NCBI GenBank assembly: GCA_964396385.1
Contig: CAYNFH010000052.1
Location: forward strand, 1 to 29,141
Direction: 5' to 3'
DNA length: 29,141 nucleotides
From: CAYNFH01 sp964396385
GTDB taxonomy: Bacteria; Armatimonadota; Chthonomonadetes; Chthonomonadales; CAJBBX01
Made by a program: the position numbers and the translations under genes. Shown here one piece after another: positions 7,612 through 15,306 of the stretch (the stretch's first letter is position 1; every line of letters begins with the position of its first letter). The notes below the pieces were generated by a model, which saw only the letters and a program-made list of their open reading frames with translations, searched no databases and was not told the DNA's origin.

Positions 7612-7672
7612 CGGACGGAAATCGGACCACGCACCGAGGATTCCGTCCGTCCACCGTCCTCCATCCACCGTC
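7589..7672. repeat. 4+4 inverted heptad repeat spanning the rfbA end and rfbC leader
   Basis: Direct heptads GACGGAT, GACGGGA, GACGAAT, GACGGAC (7589-7616) face inverted heptads GTCCGTC, CACCGTC, CTCCATC, CACCGTC (7645-7672) across a 28-base spacer. The inner 11 bp (GACGGACGGAA with TTCCGTCCGTC) pair perfectly. The left arm overlaps the last rfbA codons and its stop; the right arm ends about 10 bases before the rfbC ATG. The design matches the element before rsmI, but the unit is different. Confidence 0.82.
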
Positions 7673-7682
7673 AGGAGAGTAC

Positions 7683-8135
7683 ATGTCCACCATCCCCGGC
7701 GTGATCGTCCGCCCGCTCAAGCGGTTCACGGACAGTCGCGGCTGGCTTACCGAGCTGTTCCGCGGAGACGAGCTGCCTGAAGGGTTTGCGCCCGTCATGG
7801 GTTATATCAGCGTGACGCACCCGGGTGTGGCGCGCGGGCCGCATGAGCACCGCGAGCAGTCCGACGGCTTCGGGTTTGTCTCGGGCGAATTCGAAGTGAC
7901 GCTATGGGAGAACCGCCCTGGTCGGGAGCGCAGGCGCGAGGTATACCGCGTGGGTGAGGCCGAGCCTGTCTTCATGGTGGTCCCTCCCGGCGTCGTCCAC
8001 GCCTACAAGAACGTAGGCGCCTCCGACGCATTCGTGCTCAACTTCCCGGACCGGCTCTACGCCGGCCGCGGCAAAAAGGAACCGGTAGACGAGATCCGCC
8101 ACGAAGAAAACGGCTCCGAATTCAAGCTCTCATGA
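7683..8135 (+). CDS. rfbC: dTDP-4-dehydrorhamnose 3,5-epimerase family cupin (RmlC-like)
   Basis: Predicted third enzyme of dTDP-L-rhamnose synthesis, double epimerisation of dTDP-4-keto-6-deoxyglucose. At 150 residues it is shorter than classic RmlC (about 180). The cupin core is clear: FTDSRGWLTELF near the N-terminus, ARGPHEHREQSD carrying the likely catalytic His, a VPPGVVHAYKNV segment, and a NFPDRLYAG...EIRHE tail. The classic LRGLHYQ and YKCTDYY motifs are altered, so 3,5-epimerase activity rests on context (rfbA upstream, rfbB downstream). A related cupin such as a 3,4-ketoisomerase is the alternative. The start is the ATG at 7683 with GGAGAG upstream; the longer frame reads through the repeat. 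Its stop overlaps the rfbB start (ATGA). Confidence 0.82.
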   Translation: MSTIPGVIVRPLKRFTDSRGWLTELFRGDELPEGFAPVMGYISVTHPGVARGPHEHREQSDGFGFVSGEFEVTLWENRPGRERRREVYRVGEAEPVFMVVPPGVVHAYKNVGASDAFVLNFPDRLYAGRGKKEPVDEIRHEENGSEFKLS

Positions 8136-9163
8136 AAACCCTCCTGGTGACGGGCGGTGCCGGATTCATAGGCGCCAACTTCGTACACTACTGGCTGGCA
8201 GCGCATCCAGAGGACCGCGTGGTCGTGCTGGATGCGCTCACGTACGCGGGCAATCCGGCCAATCTGCAGCCGGTCTGGCAGGACCCGCGCTTCAGGTTCT
8301 ACCCGGGTCTCATCCAGGACCCTGTGGTGGTCAACGGCATCTTCCGGGTGGAGATGCCCACCCACGTTCTCAACTTTGCGGCCGAGAGTCACAACGACCG
8401 TAGCATGCTGGACCCAGGCAGCCTCATCCAAACGAATGTGTACGGTGTCAACGTGCTCCTGGAGGCCGCCCGCCGCTTCGGTATAGAGCGGTTCCTGCAC
8501 GTCTCCACGGACGAAGTGTATGGAGAGATCGGCTCCGGCGCGTTCAAGGAAACCGATCCGCTCGAGCCACGGACGCCCTACTCCGCGGGGAAGGCCGGAG
8601 GCGAAATGCAGGTTCGCGCGCATCGCATCGCCTACGGCACGCCCACCCTCGTAACCCGGGGCTCCAACACCTTCGGTCCCTACCAGTTCCCGGAGAAGAT
8701 CCTCCCCTTCTTTGTCACGCGGGCGATGCAGGACAAGAAGCTCCCGGTCTATGGAGCCGGCAACCAGGTGCGGGACTGGATCTTCGTGCGGGATCACTGC
8801 TCAGGCATCGGCTGGGTGCTGGAGAAGGGAGAGCTCGGCGAAGCCTACAACGTGGGTGGCGGCAACGAGCGGCCCAACATCGAGGTGACTCGGCGGGTCC
8901 TGGCGCTCCTCGGGAAGCCGGAGAGCCTGATCAAGCATATCGAGGATCCGCGCGGCGAGGCGCACGATAAGCGGTACGCGCTCACGACCCAGAAGCTGCG
9001 GGATCTCGGCTGGCGCCCTGAGCGCTCCTTTGAGGAGGCGCTGGAAGAGACAGTCCACTGGTACGTGCACAACGAGGCGTGGTGGGGTCCCATTGTGGAG
9101 TCGCCCGAGTATCAATCGTTTGTTACCCGCTACTACGGCCGGCTGCTTGGCCCGGACCTCTAG
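8132..9163 (+). CDS. rfbB: dTDP-glucose 4,6-dehydratase (RmlB)
   Basis: Second enzyme of dTDP-L-rhamnose synthesis: NAD-dependent conversion of dTDP-glucose to dTDP-4-keto-6-deoxyglucose. It has 343 residues, normal for the family. The Rossmann motif GGAGFIG is at 8-14. The dehydratase signature STDEVYG provides Thr126-Asp127-Glu128, and Tyr150/Lys154 (PYSAGK) form the YxxxK pair, with Gly-Lys where Ser-Lys is common. NFAAESHNDRS, RGSNTFGPYQFPEKI, VRDWIFVRDHCSGI and YNVGGGNE are all classic RmlB segments. It starts with a 4-base ATGA overlap with rfbC, indicating translational coupling. Confidence 0.96.
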   Translation: MKTLLVTGGAGFIGANFVHYWLAAHPEDRVVVLDALTYAGNPANLQPVWQDPRFRFYPGLIQDPVVVNGIFRVEMPTHVLNFAAESHNDRSMLDPGSLIQTNVYGVNVLLEAARRFGIERFLHVSTDEVYGEIGSGAFKETDPLEPRTPYSAGKAGGEMQVRAHRIAYGTPTLVTRGSNTFGPYQFPEKILPFFVTRAMQDKKLPVYGAGNQVRDWIFVRDHCSGIGWVLEKGELGEAYNVGGGNERPNIEVTRRVLALLGKPESLIKHIEDPRGEAHDKRYALTTQKLRDLGWRPERSFEEALEETVHWYVHNEAWWGPIVESPEYQSFVTRYYGRLLGPDL

Positions 9164-9164
9164 C

Positions 9165-9668
9165 TTGCACGGAAAGGTCCTCGGCCGCGAAGAGCTCGCC
9201 GCTGCGCTGGACCCGCGCCGCGTCCGGGGCGATCGGATCGTCTTCACCAATGGCTGTTTCGATATCCTGCACGTGGGTCACGCGCGGTATCTGGAGCAGG
9301 CACGCGCGCTCGGCGACCTGCTGGTAGTGGGCCTGAACTCCGATTCGTCGGTTCGGATGCTGAAGGGGCGAGACCGGCCCATCGTGCCCCAGGAGGAGCG
9401 GGCGGAGATGCTTGCCTTCCTGGCCAGTGTCGACTACGTCTCGATCTTCGACGAATCCCGTCCGGACGCCCTCATCGAAGTGGTCCGTCCGCACTTGCAT
9501 GCCAAGGGCGGAGACTACCGGGAGGAAGACCTCCCCGAAGCGGAGGCGGTCCGCCGACACGGCGGCCGCGTTGTCATCCTCCCCCTCGTCGAAGGACGCT
9601 CGACCACGAACATCATTGGTAAGATAGTCGCATTAACGCGGGCTGAACGTGTGACAGGGGACGGCTGA
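9165..9668 (+). CDS. rfaE2: D-glycero-beta-D-manno-heptose 1-phosphate adenylyltransferase (HldE C-domain type)
   Basis: Nucleotidyltransferase of the ADP-heptose route: ATP + heptose-1-phosphate to ADP-D,D-heptose. About 167 residues, equal to the C-terminal half of E. coli HldE but encoded as a separate gene. The cytidylyltransferase-like fold shows TNGCFDILHVGH with the HxGH motif at 36-39, GLNSDSSVRMLKG, RPIVPQEERAEML and the C-terminal RSTTNIIGKI. No ATG is available between the rfbB stop and the conserved region, so the TTG at 9165, one base after that stop, is the most likely start. The final codons merge with the repeat spacer downstream. Confidence 0.9.
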   Translation: MHGKVLGREELAAALDPRRVRGDRIVFTNGCFDILHVGHARYLEQARALGDLLVVGLNSDSSVRMLKGRDRPIVPQEERAEMLAFLASVDYVSIFDESRPDALIEVVRPHLHAKGGDYREEDLPEAEAVRRHGGRVVILPLVEGRSTTNIIGKIVALTRAERVTGDG

Positions 9669-9727
9669 CGGAAGGTCTCCGCAACTCGGTCCTTGTCACT
9701 CTGTCACGCTGTCAACTTGTCATCCGA
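9654..9727. repeat. Inverted short-period repeat between rfaE2 and the next gene
   Basis: Heptads GACAGGG, GACGGCT, GACGGAA (9654-9674) overlap the rfaE2 end. Four octads of the opposite sense follow: GTCACTCT, GTCACGCT, GTCAACTT, GTCATCCG (9696-9727). The GAC/GTC cores are complementary but the periods differ (7 versus 8), so pairing is imperfect. The last octad touches the ATG at 9727. It looks like a decayed member of the spacer family. Confidence 0.6.
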
Positions 9728-10716
9728 TGTCCAGGTACCCTGAATTCGACCTCTCCCACGTGAAGCCGCAGCCGTTCCGGCACCGCATCAGCAAGGTGCG
9801 TGTGGAGAGCTTCGCACGCCCGCCAAAACCGGGGGCGTCATTCCTGGAATTCCTGGATTCGCTGCCCGGGATTCTGGCCGGTCCCGATATTCGACGCATC
9901 GCAGATGCCGCTGTCCAAGCGCGAGCCAACGGCCGGGCGGTTATTATCGCCCTGGGCGGCCACGTCATTAAGACGGGGTTGGCGCCGGTCCTCATTAGAC
10001 TGATGGAGCGCGGCGCGATCACCGCGCTTGCCGGAAACGGTGCGGTCGCCATCCACGACATTGAGATTGGGCTCTTCGGCGAGACCTCCGAGGCCGTCGA
10101 GCTCGGGCTGCAGTCCGGCACTTTCGGCATGGCGCGCGAGACTGCGGCCTTCCACAATACGGCAGTCGCGGAAGGCGCTCGGCGTGGGGAAGGCGCGGGC
10201 GAAGCGCTCGGGCGGGCGCTGATGGAGAGCAACGCGCCCCACGCCGGCGCCAGCCTGCTCGCGTCTGCATACCGTCTCAACGTACCGATTACCATCCACA
10301 TGGCCCTGGGCGCGGATATCGTCCACATCCATCCGGACGCGGATCCCTCCGCCTTGGGCGAAGCCACTATGCGCGACTTCCGCATCCTGACCCATCAGAT
10401 GGGATCGCTGGCGGGCGGAGGAGTGCTGCTCAACGTTGGCTCCGCCGTGGTGTTGCCGGAGGTCCTCCTTAAGGCCATCGCGCTGCTCAGGAACAGGCAC
10501 GGCGATGCATTTACGGAGTTCCTGGGCGTCAACCTCGATTTTGTCCAGCACTACCGCTCCAACCAGCAGGTAGTGGCCCGTGTGCGAACCATCGGCGGAG
10601 ACGGAATCTCGCTGACCGGCCACCACGAGCTTATGGTGCCGTTGCTGGCACAGACTATAATAGAGCTTCTGGATGGTGCCCCACGGGGGGTCAGGGCAGC
10701 TCCAAGAAGTAAGTAG
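9727..10716 (+). CDS. Conserved protein of unknown function, possibly deoxyhypusine-synthase-like fold
   Basis: A 329-residue cytoplasmic protein without signal or membrane segments. Distinct segments include IIALGGHVIKTGL (about 75-87), LMERGAITALAGNGAVAIHDIEI, FGETSE, SGTFGMARETAAFHN, a VPITIHMALGADIVHIHPDAD stretch, and MGSLAGGGVLLNVGSAVVLPEV. I recall this as a conserved bacterial family usually left as hypothetical. The Gly-rich alternating pattern suggests a Rossmann-like NAD-binding fold similar to deoxyhypusine synthase, but I do not see the catalytic Lys motif of true DHS. It sits exactly between the heptose-phosphate adenylyltransferase and kinase, suggesting a role in heptose supply. 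That is inference; no reaction is claimed. Confidence 0.75.
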   Translation: MSRYPEFDLSHVKPQPFRHRISKVRVESFARPPKPGASFLEFLDSLPGILAGPDIRRIADAAVQARANGRAVIIALGGHVIKTGLAPVLIRLMERGAITALAGNGAVAIHDIEIGLFGETSEAVELGLQSGTFGMARETAAFHNTAVAEGARRGEGAGEALGRALMESNAPHAGASLLASAYRLNVPITIHMALGADIVHIHPDADPSALGEATMRDFRILTHQMGSLAGGGVLLNVGSAVVLPEVLLKAIALLRNRHGDAFTEFLGVNLDFVQHYRSNQQVVARVRTIGGDGISLTGHHELMVPLLAQTIIELLDGAPRGVRAAPRSK

Positions 10717-10754
10717 GCCGCGAAATCTACAAGAGGGACCGGGCATCGCCGATA

Positions 10755-11747
10755 ATGCAACGTGAGCGGTATCAAGCAATTGTGCGGGGGTTCCAGTCCA
10801 GGCGCGTCGTCGTACTGGGCGATCTCATGCTGGACGAGTATCTTTGGGGCCGAGCGACGCGCATCTCACCTGAATCGCCGGTGATGGTGGTGGATGTGGA
10901 CCGCGAGACCAGCGTCCCGGGTGGCGCGGCGAACGTCGCGATGAACCTGCTGGCATTGGGCGCCGGGGTCGCCGTCATCGGCGTGGTTGGTGACGACGCC
11001 GCCGGCGGGGCTCTGATCGATGAACTGCGGGAGGCCGGCGCCGATGTGCGCGGGATCCTCGTGGCGGAGGATCGGCCCACTACACGCAAGACCCGAGTAG
11101 TCGCCCACAGCCAGCAGGTGATGCGCGTGGACCGCGAGAAGACCAGCAAGCTCTCCAACGGCCTATCAGATCGCGTCGCGAGCGTGTTGCGAGAATTGGT
11201 ACAGCAGGCGGACGCTCTGCTCATATCGGACTACAACAAGGGCGTCTTGACATCAGAGGTCGCCGAAGAGGCCGTGCGGGCCCGCTCCGGCGGCACGCTG
11301 CTAACAGCCAACCCGAAGCCGGTGAATGCCCTCCTACTGTCGGGGGCCGATGTGGTGCAGCTTAACCAGATCGAGGCCGATGCGTTGGCCGGTGAGGGCC
11401 GGTTTGCCGAAGACGCCGGGCTGGATACGGTCGGGTCGGAGCTCGTTCGGCGTCTGGACGTGGGAACGCTGGTGGTGACTCGCGGCGCCCGCGGTCTCCT
11501 CCTATGGCGCCGCGAGGGAGGCATGTGCCACATCCCTCCACGCCCTGTAGAGGTTTATGACGCGGCGGGCGCCGGAGACACCGTCATCTGCGCCTTGACG
11601 CTCGGCATCGCGGCGGGCGCGCTCACGGAGGAAGCGGCCGAAGTGGCGAACCACGCTGCATCCTGTGTGGTCCGGAAAGTCGGCGTCGCTACCGTTACCC
11701 AGGATGAGCTGATGAAGGACTGGTGGGAGAACCAGGATGGAAGTTAG
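10755..11747 (+). CDS. rfaE1: D-glycero-beta-D-manno-heptose-7-phosphate kinase (HldE N-domain type)
   Basis: PfkB/ribokinase-family kinase that phosphorylates heptose-7-phosphate at C1 before adenylylation. It has 330 residues, equal to the N-terminal half of E. coli HldE. It begins with VVVLGDLMLDEYLWGRATRISPESPV, which is diagnostic for this family. Then come PGGAANVAMNLLALG, the substrate-binding TTRKTRVVAHSQQVMRVD segment, DYNKGVLT, VTRGARGLLL and the PfkB signature DAAGAGDT (269-276) with the catalytic Asp. It pairs functionally with rfaE2. Heptose isomerase (GmhA) and phosphatase (GmhB) genes are not in the window. Confidence 0.94.
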   Translation: MQRERYQAIVRGFQSRRVVVLGDLMLDEYLWGRATRISPESPVMVVDVDRETSVPGGAANVAMNLLALGAGVAVIGVVGDDAAGGALIDELREAGADVRGILVAEDRPTTRKTRVVAHSQQVMRVDREKTSKLSNGLSDRVASVLRELVQQADALLISDYNKGVLTSEVAEEAVRARSGGTLLTANPKPVNALLLSGADVVQLNQIEADALAGEGRFAEDAGLDTVGSELVRRLDVGTLVVTRGARGLLLWRREGGMCHIPPRPVEVYDAAGAGDTVICALTLGIAAGALTEEAAEVANHAASCVVRKVGVATVTQDELMKDWWENQDGS

Positions 11748-11761
11748 AGTGATTTGCGAAT

Positions 11762-11782
11762 TTCGATTTTCGATTTTCGATA
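11762..11782. repeat. TTCGATT heptad array
   Basis: Three tandem heptads TTCGATT, TTCGATT, TTCGATA fill most of the 56-base gap between rfaE1 and the UbiA-family gene. The array is AT-rich, in contrast to the surrounding sequence, and no inverted partner is seen. Confidence 0.7.
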
Positions 11783-11803
11783 GCCGAGCCCTGGAGTGCA
11801 CGG

Positions 11804-12766
11804 TTGGCGGTTAAGGACGCGGCGACCGGCACGGCGGACGTTCCGCCAAGGCCGAGGTCGCGCTACGGCGCGGCGGACATTCCCATAGCGCTGCTGCTGG
11901 CAATGCGCCCCAAGCAGTGGACCAAGAACCTCTTCGTTTTCATCGCGCTTCTCTTCACTAACAACCTGCCACACAACCTGCACGACGCCGGCCGGTGGGC
12001 CATGCTGGAGCTCACCTGCATTGCATTCGCCCTCTTCTGCCTGGTCTCCGGCGCCGTCTACCTGATGAACGACGTGTTCGACCGGGAGCAGGACCGGCTG
12101 CACCCGGAAAAGCGGAAACGGCCTATCGCCAGTGGAAGACTGCCGTGGCAGGTCGCGATCTTTGCGTCCGCCACCTTCGGACTCGGCGGCTGCGCGGCGG
12201 GTTTTGTCATTAACCGACCCTTTGGCGTCATTGTGGTCGCCTACCTGGTGCTCCAGATCGCCTACACGTTTTTCCTGAAGCACCAGGTGCTGCTGGACGT
12301 GTTCACCATTGCGGGAGGCTTTATCTTCCGCGCCGTGGCTGGTGGCTTCGCACTGGGCGTGCCGGTCTCGGTCTGGCTGCTGGTCTGTACGCTTGAGCTT
12401 GCGCTGTTCCTCGGCTTCGGCAAGCGTCGCCACGAGCTTGTGTCGCTGGCGGAGGATGCGCAGAGCCATCGCAGGAACTTGGCTCACTACAGTGTCCCTC
12501 TGCTGGACCAGTTCATCAGCATCGTGCTCGGCGCGCTGGTGGTTTCGTACGCGATCTACAGCATCACCTCCGTTACCGCTACGCTGCACCCGGCGCTGTG
12601 GATCACCTGGGTCAACGTACTCTACGGCATCTTTCGCTATCTCTACCTCATCCACATTCAGCACAAGGGAGGCAGCCCGGAGACGATCCTGCTGGAAGAT
12701 CGGCCCATGCAGATCAACCTGTTGCTCTGGGTGGTAGAGGTGCTCGTCGCCATGCAGATCAAGTAG
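11804..12766 (+). CDS. Decaprenyl-phosphate phosphoribosyltransferase-like UbiA prenyltransferase
   Basis: A UbiA-superfamily integral membrane protein of 320 residues with about eight to nine hydrophobic helices. The start of the core, AMRPKQWTKNLFVF (33-46), and the Asp-rich motif NDVFDREQDRLHPEKRKRPIASG (89-111) match decaprenyl-phosphate phosphoribosyltransferase (Rv3806c type) better than menaquinone or haem UbiA enzymes. That enzyme moves 5-phosphoribose from PRPP to a polyprenyl phosphate, the first step toward polyprenyl-phosphoarabinose or -ribose donors. The TTG at 11804 is taken as start because GGAG stands 7 bases upstream; the ATG at 11903 would cut into the first conserved segment. 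The later epimerase pair (DprE1/DprE2) is not in this window. Confidence 0.85.
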   Translation: MAVKDAATGTADVPPRPRSRYGAADIPIALLLAMRPKQWTKNLFVFIALLFTNNLPHNLHDAGRWAMLELTCIAFALFCLVSGAVYLMNDVFDREQDRLHPEKRKRPIASGRLPWQVAIFASATFGLGGCAAGFVINRPFGVIVVAYLVLQIAYTFFLKHQVLLDVFTIAGGFIFRAVAGGFALGVPVSVWLLVCTLELALFLGFGKRRHELVSLAEDAQSHRRNLAHYSVPLLDQFISIVLGALVVSYAIYSITSVTATLHPALWITWVNVLYGIFRYLYLIHIQHKGGSPETILLEDRPMQINLLLWVVEVLVAMQIK

Positions 12767-12773
12767 CCTGCCG

Positions 12774-13640
12774 ATGCGCGTTCTCGTCACTGGCGCACGC
12801 GGAATGCTCGGCACCGACGTGTGCGCGCGTCTCGCCGCGGAGGGCCATGAGCCCATCGCGACGGGCCGCTCCGGCGATGTAGAACGCATGGACGTTACGG
12901 ACCGCTCGGCCGTCCGCCGAGCCCTGCGAAGCCATCGCCCGGACGCGGTTATCCACTGCGCCGCCTATACCGCGGTGGACGCAGCGGAATCCGATGACGA
13001 AGCTGCCTACAGGCTGAATGCGCTGGGATCCTGGACCGTGGCCGCAGCGTGTTCGGAGCACGACGTGCCGCTCTGCGCCATCAGCACGGACTTCGTGTTT
13101 GACGGCGAGAAGGTGGAGCCGTATACGGAGTTCGACATTCCCCGCCCTCTGAGCGTCTACGGCGCGTCCAAGCTAGCCGGTGAGCAGTGCATCCGCGCCA
13201 TCTGGCGCAAGCACTGGATCGTCCGTACTGCCTGGCTCTTCGGCTTACACGGCAAGTGCTTCCCGGACACCATCCTTCGTGCCGCGGAGGCCCGCCCAGC
13301 GCTGAGAGTGGTGGCCGACCAGCACGGCTCCCCCACCTATACAGCGGACCTGGCCATGGCTCTGGTCGCGCTCCTCAAGACCCCGCTCTACGGTACCTAT
13401 CACATCACCAACCGCGGCGCGACCACCTGGCACGCCGTCGCCGTCCGCGCGGTTCAGCTTGCCGGCCTCTCTACTCCCGTGGAGGCGATCTCTACCGAGG
13501 ACTGGTCCACCCCGGCCCGTAGGCCGCGGAACTCCGTGCTCCGCCCCCTGGCGCTGGAGATGCAGAACGCGTATAATATGCGGCCGTGGGAAGAAGCATT
13601 GGAGGAGTATGTCCGCCTCCGAGAAGTCCCCTCCACGTAA
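12774..13640 (+). CDS. rfbD: dTDP-4-dehydrorhamnose reductase (RmlD)
   Basis: Last enzyme of dTDP-L-rhamnose synthesis: NAD(P)H-dependent reduction of the 4-keto group. It has 288 residues, normal length. The Rossmann motif GARGMLGTD (7-15) is RmlD-typical, followed by HCAAYTAVDAAE, STDFVFDG (104-111) and the YxxxK pair Tyr129/Lys133 (VYGASKLAGE). The C-terminal RPRNSVL segment is also characteristic. It stands apart from rfbA-C-B, separated by the heptose genes and the UbiA enzyme, 7 bases after the latter. It completes the rhamnose pathway within this cluster. Confidence 0.95.
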   Translation: MRVLVTGARGMLGTDVCARLAAEGHEPIATGRSGDVERMDVTDRSAVRRALRSHRPDAVIHCAAYTAVDAAESDDEAAYRLNALGSWTVAAACSEHDVPLCAISTDFVFDGEKVEPYTEFDIPRPLSVYGASKLAGEQCIRAIWRKHWIVRTAWLFGLHGKCFPDTILRAAEARPALRVVADQHGSPTYTADLAMALVALLKTPLYGTYHITNRGATTWHAVAVRAVQLAGLSTPVEAISTEDWSTPARRPRNSVLRPLALEMQNAYNMRPWEEALEEYVRLREVPST

Positions 13641-13653
13641 CACGTTCCAACTC

Positions 13654-15306
13654 ATGCGGTTCTGCTGGTCACTAGCCTTGGTCTGTTTTTCCCTGCCGGC
13701 GCTGGCGCAGACGAAAGCGCCCGATATCGCGCGCGCTCTTTCGGCCGATCTCATGCTCCAGGGGCGCGTCATGTGGGTCGATGCGACCGCCAACCTGGAC
13801 CGGATCACCACACGCGAGGGCGTCCGTGACATTGTCATCCGCTGCAAGCAGGCCCGGCTTACTACCATTGTCGTCGACGTGAAGCCGGTAGTCGGCAAGG
13901 TGCTCTACAACAGCCATATCGCCGAGCATCTGACCGAGTGGAAGGGCAAGAAGTATCCCGATTTCGATGTTCTGGCGGCCTTCCTGGAGGAAGGACACAC
14001 GCAGGGCCTGGAGATAGCCGCCTCCGTAAATGTCTTTTCCGAGGGCCACAAGTATTACGCAGTAGGGCCCGCCTATCAGCGTAAGGAGTGGCAGTCAGTC
14101 GCCTATAACGTAGACCGCAGCCTCGTAAGCTACGACGGATCGCGACTCCCCATCCGGGCCGAGAATGAAGCCGAGGATCCGCGCCGGACTACCGTGTACG
14201 AAGGAGACTTTCTGGTCGACCGCGCCCCCACGGCCGGCCAGGAGCTCGCAGTTGAGCTGGACGCGGACGGCCGCGTCGCCGGGATCATCGACCCGGCGCT
14301 CCTCGGCGAGGAGCCGCTGGAAGCGCCGGAGGAGGGACGGCTGCTCCTGGCGCAAGGCGCGGAAGGAGATTGGGTAACGCAGCATCTCCGCGCCGGAGAC
14401 CGAGCTCGGTTTGATGCTGTAGGCCGGCGCGAGCCGGTTACGGAAGCGGCCACGGAGAAGATTGCCGCCTTTGTGAACCCGCTTCAACCGGACGCGCGGG
14501 CGCATGAGATAGCCTTGCTGCAGGAGATCGCCCGCAACTACGACGTAGACGGTCTGGTCCTCGACCGCATGCGGTATGCGGACCTTTACAACGATTACAG
14601 CGATGTGACCCGTGCCGCATTTGAGCACTGGCTGGGTCACACCGTAGCCCGGTGGCCGGAAGACGTGCTCCGGTTCGATCCCACGCCGGGCGAGGCGCCC
14701 CGGCGGGGCCCGCTGTACAAACCGTGGCTGGAGTTCCGCGCCCGTGTGATCCGGGACTTTCTGGAGGAGGCGATACAGCAGGTCCATGCGGCAAAGCCGG
14801 CCCTGCCGATCTCCGTCTATGTGGGTTCATGGTTCCCCGAGTACTACGCGGTGGGGGTAAACTGGGGCAGCGAGGAGTTCCACGTACCGTACAGTTGGGC
14901 CTCCGCGCATCATAATGAAGCCGGTTACGCCGAGTTCCTGGACTGGCTCTCTACCGGCTGCTACTATCCGATTCCCTCCCGTGAAGAGGCCCGCGAGAGC
15001 CATAAGGAGGAAGCCCTCACGGTGGAGGCATCGGCCGACCTTTCTACTGCCGCCGTCCAGAACGCCGCGCCGGTCTATGCCGGTGTCTACGCTCTGGACT
15101 ACGAGAACCGGCCGGACGACTTCGCTCGCGCCCTCGGTGTGGCCGCGCGCCACTCACAGGGGGTTATGGTCTTCGATATCTCCCACATCTACAACTATGG
15201 CTGGTGGAATATCCTCGATAAGGCATTTGACCGGGACGCCGTCCCGCCTCACCGTCTCGCGGACCTCACAACGCAGGTCCGATCCGCGGAAGATGCGTCT
15301 AACTAG
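13654..15306 (+). CDS. Secreted glycosyl-hydrolase-like protein (GHL10/DUF187 type)
   Basis: A 550-residue exported protein related to the glycosyl hydrolase-like GHL10 family, a TIM barrel. A signal peptide (cleavage probably after ALA at 18) is followed by GVRDIVIRCKQARLTTIVVD, a typical GHL10 opening in which the residues to be moved are gathered. Next come DVLAAFLEEGHTQGLEIAASVNVF, an inserted beta-rich stretch (about 170-270), DGLVLDRMRYADLY, and the late barrel segments ISVYVGSWFPEYY and VMVFDISHIYNYGWW. The acidic residues in DGLVLDRMRY and VFDISH are candidate catalytic positions. The start is the ATG at 13654, giving a clean signal peptide; the longer frame overlaps rfbD. It may trim or remodel the glycan made by the cluster; the substrate is unknown. 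Confidence 0.82.
   Translation: MRFCWSLALVCFSLPALAQTKAPDIARALSADLMLQGRVMWVDATANLDRITTREGVRDIVIRCKQARLTTIVVDVKPVVGKVLYNSHIAEHLTEWKGKKYPDFDVLAAFLEEGHTQGLEIAASVNVFSEGHKYYAVGPAYQRKEWQSVAYNVDRSLVSYDGSRLPIRAENEAEDPRRTTVYEGDFLVDRAPTAGQELAVELDADGRVAGIIDPALLGEEPLEAPEEGRLLLAQGAEGDWVTQHLRAGDRARFDAVGRREPVTEAATEKIAAFVNPLQPDARAHEIALLQEIARNYDVDGLVLDRMRYADLYNDYSDVTRAAFEHWLGHTVARWPEDVLRFDPTPGEAPRRGPLYKPWLEFRARVIRDFLEEAIQQVHAAKPALPISVYVGSWFPEYYAVGVNWGSEEFHVPYSWASAHHNEAGYAEFLDWLSTGCYYPIPSREEARESHKEEALTVEASADLSTAAVQNAAPVYAGVYALDYENRPDDFARALGVAARHSQGVMVFDISHIYNYGWWNILDKAFDRDAVPPHRLADLTTQVRSAEDASN

Noticed and set aside
9727..10716. Sedoheptulose-7-phosphate isomerase (GmhA) between the heptose genes
   Set aside because: Context would favour it, but the protein has neither the SIS-domain length nor its Ser/Gly-rich sugar-binding motifs.
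13427..13445. Additional sigma-54 promoters (TGGCACG at 13428 and at 22624)
   Set aside because: Both lack the GC-containing -12 element (TTGC) at the correct spacing and lie inside genes.
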